Assembly: GCA_012270625.1 (NCBI GenBank)
Contig: JAAXHZ010000194.1
Location: forward strand, 1-5,938
Length of the DNA: 5,938 nt
Source: Dehalococcoidia bacterium
Lineage (GTDB): Bacteria; Chloroflexota; Dehalococcoidia; SAR202; UBA11138
Direction: 5' to 3'
Shown: piece by piece, positions 1 through 4,705 of the stretch
Position numbering within the stretch: the first letter of the stretch is position 1
Layout of the letters: every line of letters begins with the position of its first letter
Translations under genes and position numbers: made by a program
Notes under the pieces: generated by a model
The model's input: only the letters and a program-made list of their open reading frames with translations
Databases searched by the model: none
Told to the model about the DNA's origin: nothing

Positions 1-116
1 TTGTTTGTACATGTTTGCCTACCCTTGTCAGCCCTGAGGGAGAGGGAGCCAGTTGTCCTTTCACCCAACCCGTTTTCGGAAAACGAAAAGGCCCTGGGGA
101 GGGTATCGAGCGCTGA
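1..116. other. Noncoding leader upstream of the pxp operon
   Basis: I see no credible gene in this stretch. A G-rich string is repeated imperfectly: GCCCTGAGGGAGAGGG at 31-46 and GCCCTGGGGAGGG at 91-103. Between the copies lie the C-rich TCACCCAACCC (61-71) and a perfect palindrome, annotated separately. The minus-strand ORF over 61-294 runs through the promoter and the 5' end of pxpA and looks like chance. The end of any upstream gene must lie outside the window. Confidence 0.5.
71..85. repeat. 15-bp perfect palindrome, candidate operator
   Basis: The sequence reads CGTTTTC-G-GAAAACG, two perfect 7-base inverted arms around one central base. The centre is too tight for a good RNA hairpin and no T run follows, so a terminator is unlikely. 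It lies about 31 bases upstream of the putative -35 box, a position that would suit a dimeric activator or repressor. No regulator gene is present in the window, and the regulator family cannot be named from this site alone. Confidence 0.4.
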
Positions 117-146
117 TTGAGAACCTGCGTGGCGGGCGGATATAAT
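117..146 (+). promoter_or_regulatory. Sigma70-type promoter of the pxp operon
   Basis: A -35 box TTGAGA (117-122, one mismatch to TTGACA) and a perfect -10 box TATAAT (141-146) are separated by 18 bases. Transcription would start near 152-154, leaving an untranslated leader of about 38 bases before the pxpA ATG at 191. The -10 box overlaps the in-frame TTG at 146, which argues strongly that this TTG is not the start of pxpA. This is the only convincing promoter I find in the window. Confidence 0.7.
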
Positions 147-180
147 TGGCAGCGCGGAATTTCGAGACAGTTACTTTGGC

Positions 181-186
181 GAGGTG
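181..186 (+). promoter_or_regulatory. Ribosome binding site of pxpA
   Basis: GAGGTG matches the anti-Shine-Dalgarno core and ends 4 bases before the ATG at 191. With the promoter placement, it supports that ATG over the upstream in-frame TTG at 146. Confidence 0.65.
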
Positions 187-190
187 GTTT

Positions 191-955
191 ATGGGGAGCC
201 AGATTGACTTCAACTGCGACATGGGCGAGAGCTTCGGCATGTACAAGATGGGGCTGGATGAGGAGGTCATCAAATACATCACCTCGGCCAACATCGCATG
301 CGGGTTTCACGCGGGCGATCCAAGCTGGATGCAAAAGACGGTGTCGCTTGCTGAGGAGCACGGTGTGGCTATTGGCGCGCATCCGAGTTTTCCAGACCTC
401 GCGGGTTTTGGCAGGAGAAACATGGTCGTTTCGGCTGAAGAGGCGCGGAACGACGTGATTTACCAGATGGGCGCGTTGCAGGCGTTCACCAGCACAGGCA
501 AGCTCCAGCACGTCAAGCCGCACGGCGCGATGTACAACATGGCAGTGGACGACGAGACGCTGGCACGGGCGATCTGCGAAGCGGTGCTGGAAGTGGACGA
601 GAACGCTGCTCTGCTGGCGCTGGCGGGGTCGGCGTGGATAGGCATCGCGCAAGATATGGGCCTCCGGGTCGGGCGGGAGATCTTCGCCGACCGCGCCCTG
701 AATCCTGACGGTACGCTCGTGTCCAGATCGCAGCCCGGCTCTGTCATCCATGACACGTCCGAAGTTGTGGAGCGCAGCCTGCAGATGGTGACCGATGGAC
801 GCGCTCGCGCTATCAATGGAGACGTCATCGAGGTCGAGGCCGACAGCCTGTGCCTACACGGTGATACGCCTGGCGCGGTGGAGATGGCGAAGGCGCTCAA
901 GGAGGCGCTGGAAGTCGAGGGCATTCTAATCAAGCCGCTGGGAGAGCTGGTCTAA
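191..955 (+). CDS. pxpA: 5-oxoprolinase subunit PxpA (LamB/YcsF family)
   Basis: This 254-residue protein is one subunit of the cytoplasmic ATP-dependent 5-oxoprolinase PxpABC, which opens 5-oxo-L-proline to L-glutamate. Hallmarks of the LamB/YcsF family are visible in order: DFNCDMGESFG (6-16), NIACGFHAGDPS (34-45), GAHPSFPDLAGFGRR (62-76), HVKPHGAMYN (107-116), EIFADRAL (163-170) and LCLHGDTPGAV (220-230). The conserved Asp and His residues in these motifs are the likely metal or substrate ligands of its deacetylase-like barrel. Family members are usually about 245-255 residues, so it is full length. The ATG at 191 is chosen because family proteins begin just before the DxNCDxGE motif, a GAGGTG site precedes it, and the alternative TTG at 146 overlaps the -10 box. 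It is the first gene of the operon; pxpB follows after 67 bases. The E. coli order is pxpB-pxpC-pxpA, so here the A gene leads. Confidence 0.95.
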   Translation: MGSQIDFNCDMGESFGMYKMGLDEEVIKYITSANIACGFHAGDPSWMQKTVSLAEEHGVAIGAHPSFPDLAGFGRRNMVVSAEEARNDVIYQMGALQAFTSTGKLQHVKPHGAMYNMAVDDETLARAICEAVLEVDENAALLALAGSAWIGIAQDMGLRVGREIFADRALNPDGTLVSRSQPGSVIHDTSEVVERSLQMVTDGRARAINGDVIEVEADSLCLHGDTPGAVEMAKALKEALEVEGILIKPLGELV

Positions 956-970
956 CCAGCTTGAAGCTGG
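945..970 (+). repeat. Two mutually exclusive hairpins over the pxpA stop
   Basis: Three arms share one sequence. AGCTGGT (945-951) pairs with ACCAGCT (955-961) around a 3-base loop, and CCAGCT (956-961) pairs equally well with AGCTGG (965-970) around TGA. The second pairing can also be read as a 15-bp palindrome at 956-970. Because the middle arm is used by both, only one hairpin can form at a time. The first covers the pxpA stop codon (953-955). No T run follows, so an intrinsic terminator is unlikely; mRNA processing, 3'-end protection or control of pxpB translation is possible but unproven. Confidence 0.5.
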
Positions 971-976
971 ACACAT

Positions 977-983
977 AAAGGGG
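977..983 (+). promoter_or_regulatory. Displaced Shine-Dalgarno-like site before pxpB
   Basis: AAAGGGG is the only purine-rich Shine-Dalgarno-like string between pxpA and pxpB, but it ends 39 bases before the TTG start at 1023, far beyond working distance. Removing the five-heptamer array (988-1022) would bring it to 4 bases from that TTG. Whether it still works is unknown. Confidence 0.3.
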
Positions 984-987
984 ACGC

Positions 988-1022
988 TCACCATTCACCA
1001 TTCCACGTTCACCGTTTCACAT
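988..1022 (+). repeat. Degenerate heptanucleotide tandem repeat
   Basis: Five consecutive 7-base units abut the pxpB start: TCACCAT (988), TCACCAT (995), TCCACGT (1002), TCACCGT (1009) and TTCACAT (1016). The first two are identical and the others differ by one to three bases from the consensus TCACCRT. The array ends exactly where the TTG of pxpB begins. Short heptamer arrays are known as intergenic repeats in several bacterial groups. This one is pyrimidine-rich on the + strand and provides no ribosome binding site. Confidence 0.6.
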
Positions 1023-1739
1023 TTGCAGTTTCTGCCAGCGGGAGACCAGGCCGTCGTGGTCGAATTCGGGTCGGTTATAGACCCGGGCGTCAATGCCTTG
1101 GTACACAGGACGGCGGCGGCCATCGAGGAGTCTGAAATCGAAGGGGCACTCGAGATGGTGCCTACGTACCGCTCTCTGCTGATCTACTACGATCCGCTGA
1201 GAGTGTCTCTGGCGGAGCTTCAGGACGAGATTTCCGGGCTGGCGATAGGGGATGGCGAGACCGCAGACGAGCACCGGATAGTAGAGATCCCGACGCTGTA
1301 CGGCGGGGAACACGGACCTGACCTCGAATTCGTGGCTGAGAATGCTGGCATGACCGAATCAGAGGTGGTCGCGACGCACTCGGGTACGGACTACCTGGTC
1401 TATACGATGGGGTTCAGTCCCGGCTTCCCATATCTTGGAGGGCTCGATCCAAAGCTGCACACGCCGAGACTCCAATCTCCTCGCACACTCATACCGGCAG
1501 GCTCTGTGGGAATCGCCGAGACTCAGACAGGCGTGTATCCGGTGGCAAGTCCGGGCGGCTGGCGTTTGATCGGACGGTCTCCGCTCAGGCTGTTCGATCC
1601 ACATGCGAGTCCGCCGACGGTAATCAACGCCGGCGACAGGGTCAGATTCGTCCCGCTCAATGACGCGGCAGCTTATGACGAGGTGGACAGGCAGGTGCGG
1701 AACGGTACGTACTCGACGATCACGAGGGCCGGGCGATGA
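1023..1739 (+). CDS. pxpB: 5-oxoprolinase subunit PxpB (KipI / AHS1 family)
   Basis: This 238-residue cytoplasmic protein is the KipI-like subunit that pairs with PxpC in 5-oxoprolinase. In Bacillus the homologue was first named as an inhibitor of the KinA sporulation kinase, and the same domain occurs in urea carboxylases. Family signatures are VPTYRSLLIYYDP (46-58), IPTLYGGEHGPDL (89-101), GFSPGFPYLGGL (130-141), HTPR (146-149), PAGSVGIAETQTGVYP (158-173) and SPGGWRLIGRSPL (176-188). The family is usually 215-245 residues, so it is complete. The start is TTG: no ATG, GTG or TTG lies upstream in the open frame, and MQFLPAGD resembles other family N termini. No Shine-Dalgarno site stands at working distance, because a heptamer array fills that space. 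An ATT at 993, 9 bases after AAAGGGG, is an outside alternative start. The stop overlaps the pxpC start (ATGA), implying coupled translation. Confidence 0.94.
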   Translation: MQFLPAGDQAVVVEFGSVIDPGVNALVHRTAAAIEESEIEGALEMVPTYRSLLIYYDPLRVSLAELQDEISGLAIGDGETADEHRIVEIPTLYGGEHGPDLEFVAENAGMTESEVVATHSGTDYLVYTMGFSPGFPYLGGLDPKLHTPRLQSPRTLIPAGSVGIAETQTGVYPVASPGGWRLIGRSPLRLFDPHASPPTVINAGDRVRFVPLNDAAAYDEVDRQVRNGTYSTITRAGR

Positions 1740-2872
1740 GCGACCGCGCCATCGAGGTAATCTCGCCGGGGCTGCTGACGACGGTGCAGGACCTCGGTCG
1801 GAGAGGCTACCAGAGATACGGAATACCAGTCTGCGGCGCATTGGACCCTGTCTCACTCCGCATCGCCAACATCCTGGTCGGCAACCCTGAAGGTGAAGCA
1901 GGGCTAGAAGTCACAGCGCTGGGGCCAACAGTGAGGTTCACGTCAGACAGCGTGTTCGCCGTGGTCGGAGCCGAGTTCAGGCCCGAAGTGGACGGACGCA
2001 CGGTGGAGACGTGGGAATCGGTGAAGGTCCCGGCAGGGTCAGTGTTGAGCATTGGCGCGGCGTCGGACGGTCTGCGCGCATACGTGGCGGTCGCGGGAGG
2101 GATAGACGTTCCTCTCGTGATGGAGAGCAGGTCAACCGACTTCAAGGGCGGATTCGGCGGGTTCGAGGGACGCGCGCTGCGCGACGGAGACTCCGTGCCA
2201 ATAGGATACTCGCCGCACGTGGAAAACTGGTCGCAGACGGGTCTGCCAGTTGGGATCAGCAGATGGCCGACATTCGGGCAGGAGTTTGAGATCAGGGTCG
2301 TGTTAGGCCCGCAGAATGAGGAGTTCACCGAGAGCGGCGTGAATGTGATGCTGACGTCTGAGTACACGGTCTCGACAGACTCTGACAGGATGGGCTGCCG
2401 TTTGGAAGGTCCTGAGATAGCGCATCGGGTCGGGCCAGACATCGTGTCGGACGGTTCGGCTCTGGGTTCCATACAGGTGCCGGGCAGCGGTCAGCCGATA
2501 GTCCTGCTCGCCGACAGGGGCACCACTGGAGGTTATACGAAGATCGCGACGGTCATCGGCCCGGATATCGGTCTGCTGACGCAGGCGATGCCGGGGGCGA
2601 AGGTGCGCTTTTCAGCGGTGTCGGTGGATGAAGCGCACAAGGTCCTGCGGGAGCAGGAGGAGATGCTGCGCGAGATCAAGTCGTTCGTGGGGTTGGACCT
2701 GACCGGGGCGGTCTCGATCAGCTCGGAGGGCAGCGACGTTCAGGTCCGTCAAGAGGACGGTGGCGCGATCGCGGTGACAGACATGCGCACTTCGCGGACG
2801 TCCACACGGACAGTATCCGCAAGTATCGATGGAGAAGAGTTCGAGTTCGAGCTAAGGACAGCGTTCCAGTAG
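1736..2872 (+). CDS. pxpC: 5-oxoprolinase subunit PxpC (KipA / AHS2 family), long form
   Basis: This 378-residue protein is the KipA-like subunit (annotated in many genomes as a biotin-dependent carboxyltransferase family protein) that works with PxpB and PxpA to hydrolyse 5-oxoproline. Conserved stretches are PGLLTTVQDLGRRGYQ (11-26), GIPVCGALDP (29-38), GLEVT (56-60), VAVAGGIDVPLVMESRSTD (117-135), GGFGGFEGRAL (138-148), SDRMGCRLEGPE (216-227) and SDGSALGSIQVPGSGQPIV (238-256) followed by RGTTGGY (261-267). The family core ends near residue 318 by comparison with the 310-residue E. coli protein recalled from memory. About 60 further residues follow: a Ser/Thr-rich linker and a final strand-like VSASIDGEEFEFELRTAF (360-377). 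That last piece vaguely resembles the strand preceding biotinyl domains, but there is no MKM biotinylation motif. The ATG lies in the ATGA overlap with pxpB, with GAGGG (1724-1728) 7 bases upstream. Confidence 0.93.
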   Translation: MSDRAIEVISPGLLTTVQDLGRRGYQRYGIPVCGALDPVSLRIANILVGNPEGEAGLEVTALGPTVRFTSDSVFAVVGAEFRPEVDGRTVETWESVKVPAGSVLSIGAASDGLRAYVAVAGGIDVPLVMESRSTDFKGGFGGFEGRALRDGDSVPIGYSPHVENWSQTGLPVGISRWPTFGQEFEIRVVLGPQNEEFTESGVNVMLTSEYTVSTDSDRMGCRLEGPEIAHRVGPDIVSDGSALGSIQVPGSGQPIVLLADRGTTGGYTKIATVIGPDIGLLTQAMPGAKVRFSAVSVDEAHKVLREQEEMLREIKSFVGLDLTGAVSISSEGSDVQVRQEDGGAIAVTDMRTSRTSTRTVSASIDGEEFEFELRTAFQ

Positions 2873-2887
2873 CCGAGGGGAGTTAGC

Positions 2888-3943
2888 ATGAGCGACAAGC
2901 GAATAGTGATTTTCGGCGCTGGCGCGGCGGGGAGCTACCTGGGCGCCTACATGACCAGAGAAGGCTACGACGTAACGCTGCTGGACATGTGGGGGGAGCA
3001 CGTCGATGCGATGCGAGCGAACGGACTGCGCGCGTCTGGCACTCAGGACGACTTTACCGTAGAAGTCAACGCTCACCACCTGTCCGATGCCCTACAGCTG
3101 CCGGGACAGTTCGACATCGGATTCCTGGCGATGAAAAGCTACGATACAGAGTGGTCGGCGCACTTCCTGAAGCGGCTCGTCAAGAACGACGGCGTGGTCG
3201 TGTCTTCGCAGAACTGCATGAACGACCGGCTGGTAGCGTCCATCGTGGGGTACGACCGGGCGGTCGGGTGCATCATGTCCAGCATAACGGTGGCGCTGTG
3301 GGAGCCGGGTCACGTTACGCGCGGCGGGCCTCCGGGACGAGGACGCGGGCACGTGGTGTTCAGAGTGGGCGAGCTTCACGGGCGAATCACGCCGCGGGTC
3401 GATGAGCTGGCGGACATCCTGATGTGCGTGGATGACGCGAAGGCGACGTCGAACCTGTGGGGAGAGCGCTGGTCGAAGTTGACGACCAACTCGTCCGGCA
3501 ACCCGGTTGGGGCGATGACAGGTCTTGGAGGCGAAGGTGTAGCGTCCATGCCTGAGGCGCGCCGGATACAGATCAACATCTGCAAGGAGTCGTGCCAAGT
3601 CGCGTTGGCGCAGAACTACCAGGTCGAGCCTATCAGAGGCGTGTCTGCTGAGACGTACGCGAAGGCGGACGACGGCGAGGTCTTCGAAGAGCTGGACGCG
3701 AAGTTCCAGCCGTCCGGAGGCGGAGCGGACTGGAAGTCGTCAATGGGACAGGACATGGAGAAGGGCCGTCGGACGGAAATCGAGTTCATGAACGGGCACA
3801 TCGTCGATGAGGGCAGGCGGGTCGGCGTCCCGACTCCGGTCAACGCCGCCATCGTGCAGGTCGTCCAGGAAGTGCAGTCCGGGGAGCGCGCGCCGGGGCC
3901 AGAGAACGTACATCGTGTTTTGAGCCTGGCCGGTCTTGCATGA
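2888..3943 (+). CDS. Ketopantoate reductase (ApbA/PanE) family dehydrogenase
   Basis: This 351-residue cytoplasmic NAD(P)-dependent oxidoreductase has the two-domain ketopantoate reductase fold. The N-terminal Rossmann domain begins VIFGAGAAGSYLGA (7-20). Residues aligned by eye to the E. coli PanE active site are all present: K83 in MKSYDT, N109 in SSQNCMND, K197-N201-N205 in WSKLTTNSSGNP (catalytic Lys and Asn), and S285 and E297 in the region SSMGQDM to TEIEFMNG (285-303). The family usually has 290-320 residues; the excess includes a Gly/Arg-rich loop (145-154) and a longer linker near 250-283. Asp33 follows the second strand, where NADPH-using PanE has an Arg, so NADH is a plausible cofactor. 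Only 15 bases separate it from pxpC, and GAGGGGAG (2875-2882) gives a strong ribosome binding site, so it is probably in the pxp operon. The substrate is unknown: true PanE activity is possible, but a catabolic 2-oxo/2-hydroxy acid is equally likely, so no gene symbol is given. Confidence 0.88.
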   Translation: MSDKRIVIFGAGAAGSYLGAYMTREGYDVTLLDMWGEHVDAMRANGLRASGTQDDFTVEVNAHHLSDALQLPGQFDIGFLAMKSYDTEWSAHFLKRLVKNDGVVVSSQNCMNDRLVASIVGYDRAVGCIMSSITVALWEPGHVTRGGPPGRGRGHVVFRVGELHGRITPRVDELADILMCVDDAKATSNLWGERWSKLTTNSSGNPVGAMTGLGGEGVASMPEARRIQINICKESCQVALAQNYQVEPIRGVSAETYAKADDGEVFEELDAKFQPSGGGADWKSSMGQDMEKGRRTEIEFMNGHIVDEGRRVGVPTPVNAAIVQVVQEVQSGERAPGPENVHRVLSLAGLA

Positions 3944-3964
3944 GTCTTTCTTTTCTCTCTTCTC
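3944..3964 (+). other. Pyrimidine tract after the reductase gene
   Basis: Immediately after the TGA stop comes an almost pure C/T run (from 3945 on). It is not preceded by a convincing G+C-rich hairpin, so I do not call it an intrinsic terminator. It may mark the 3' boundary of the pxp transcript, but that is inference. Confidence 0.25.
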
Positions 3965-3966
3965 GA

Positions 3967-4001
3967 CAGTGTCGTTCATGTTTTCAGCGCCTCTGACACT
4001 G
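3967..4001 (+). repeat. Inverted repeat in the leader of the DedA-type gene
   Basis: CAGTGTC (3967-3973) is perfectly complementary to GACACTG (3995-4001), with a 21-base interval, and could form a modest stem-loop upstream of the TTG at 4026. A smaller palindrome, CGACA-G-TGTCG (3964-3974), overlaps the left arm and would compete with it. Neither is followed by a T run. The significance is low because a 7-base pairing over this distance can arise by chance. Confidence 0.3.
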
Positions 4002-4025
4002 GCTTCGATGGGATAGAACGCCGCA

Positions 4026-4655
4026 TTGCGTGAGCTGTTCCATGACCTGACGGACTGGACGCTCCAGGCCGCTGACAGCGACTGGGCGATCGCGCTGCTG
4101 GCGCTGGCGGCGTTCAGCGAGTCGGTCGTCTTTCCGATACCTCCTGATCCGCTGCTCATAGCCGTAGGGGTGGCTAGTCCGGGGTCGGCGATATGGATAG
4201 CGGCGCTCGTCACGGTCGCCTCGGTGGCAGGGGCGTACCTGGGGCACTGGCTAGGCCGCAGGATCGGGAGGCCGCTGCTGCGCCGGTTGGTGTCCGACTC
4301 CAAAGTGGAGCGCGCCGAGGGGCTGTTCACAAGATACGGGGTGTGGGCGATTCTGGTGGCGGCGTTTACGCCGATTCCGTACAAGGTGTTCACGGTATTG
4401 GCGGGCATCATGAGTTTGCCCATTCGTCCGTTTCTGTTGGCGTCTCTAATTGGGCGCGGAGCGCGGTTCATGACGATCGGGGTACTGGTGTTCTTGTTCG
4501 GTGAAGAGATACAGGAGTTCATCGAGAGCAACTTCGAGCTGCTCACGATCGCAGCGGGCGCAGGGCTAGTGGCAGTGGTGGCGGGGTATCTTGGGTACAG
4601 AGGCTGGACGGATCGCAGAAGTGGGAAGATTGACACTGGTGCGGCGGATTCCTAG
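4026..4655 (+). CDS. DedA/VTT-domain membrane protein, YqaA-like
   Basis: This 209-residue polytopic inner-membrane protein belongs to the DedA (SNARE-associated/VTT) superfamily, whose members include undecaprenyl-phosphate and phospholipid flippases or transporters. Hydrophobic segments are seen at about 20-38, 41-75, 105-128 (part), 133-160 and 172-192. The first carries the acidic pair E32 and D41 in ESVVFPIPPD, matching essential acidic residues of the family. The later re-entrant/helix region has RYGVWAILVAAFTPIPYK (103-120) and LASLIGRGARF (138-148), whose Arg residues and FTPIPYK motif resemble the YqaA branch. A short polar tail ends the protein. The start is a TTG with only a weak GGGAT upstream; an in-frame TAG at 4014 excludes an earlier start and the next Met is at residue 129, so TTG is the best choice. 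It lies 82 bases after the reductase gene and 50 before the acyl-CoA dehydrogenase. The transported substrate cannot be inferred. Confidence 0.85.
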   Translation: MRELFHDLTDWTLQAADSDWAIALLALAAFSESVVFPIPPDPLLIAVGVASPGSAIWIAALVTVASVAGAYLGHWLGRRIGRPLLRRLVSDSKVERAEGLFTRYGVWAILVAAFTPIPYKVFTVLAGIMSLPIRPFLLASLIGRGARFMTIGVLVFLFGEEIQEFIESNFELLTIAAGAGLVAVVAGYLGYRGWTDRRSGKIDTGAADS

Positions 4656-4694
4656 ACTACGGCCAGTCGTCGGAGCCACATCTCATCCAAGCAC

Positions 4695-4700
4695 GGAGGT
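4695..4700 (+). promoter_or_regulatory. Perfect Shine-Dalgarno site deciding a TTG start
   Basis: GGAGGT lies 5 bases before the TTG at 4706, the ideal spacing. It decides the start of the acyl-CoA dehydrogenase gene in favour of this TTG, which also gives the usual N terminus of the family. Confidence 0.8.
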
Positions 4701-4705
4701 CCAGA

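Noticed and set aside
146..190. Upstream TTG at 146 as the start of pxpA
   Set aside because: It overlaps the TATAAT box, lies before the expected transcription start, and would add 15 residues not typical of the family. ATG 191 has a Shine-Dalgarno site.
61..294. 77-codon minus-strand open frame over the promoter region
   Set aside because: It crosses the pxp promoter and the start of pxpA and has no recognisable protein features.
460..933. 157-codon minus-strand open frame inside pxpA
   Set aside because: It is a shadow of pxpA with a Ser/Ala-rich composition and no independent signals.
988..1022. CRISPR or larger direct-repeat array
   Set aside because: The units are only 7 bases, contiguous and without spacers, so this is a short tandem repeat.
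1807..2472. 221-codon minus-strand open frame inside pxpC
   Set aside because: It lies wholly antisense to a strongly conserved gene, is low-complexity (Ser/Pro/Thr) and matches no family I know.
1023..2872. Urea carboxylase or another biotin-dependent carboxylase built from the KipI and KipA domains
   Set aside because: No biotin carboxylase domain, biotinyl domain or MKM motif is present, and the adjacent pxpA defines the 5-oxoprolinase set.
3944..3964. Intrinsic terminator after the reductase gene
   Set aside because: A pyrimidine run is present, but there is no stable G+C-rich hairpin directly before it, and the run is mixed C and T rather than T.
3740..4636. 298-codon minus-strand open frame covering the DedA-type gene and the end of the reductase gene
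   Set aside because: It is antisense to two well-supported genes, its product is Ser/Ala/Pro/Thr-rich with no recognisable motif, and I see no promoter or ribosome binding site for it. It stays open because of the codon bias of the opposite strand.
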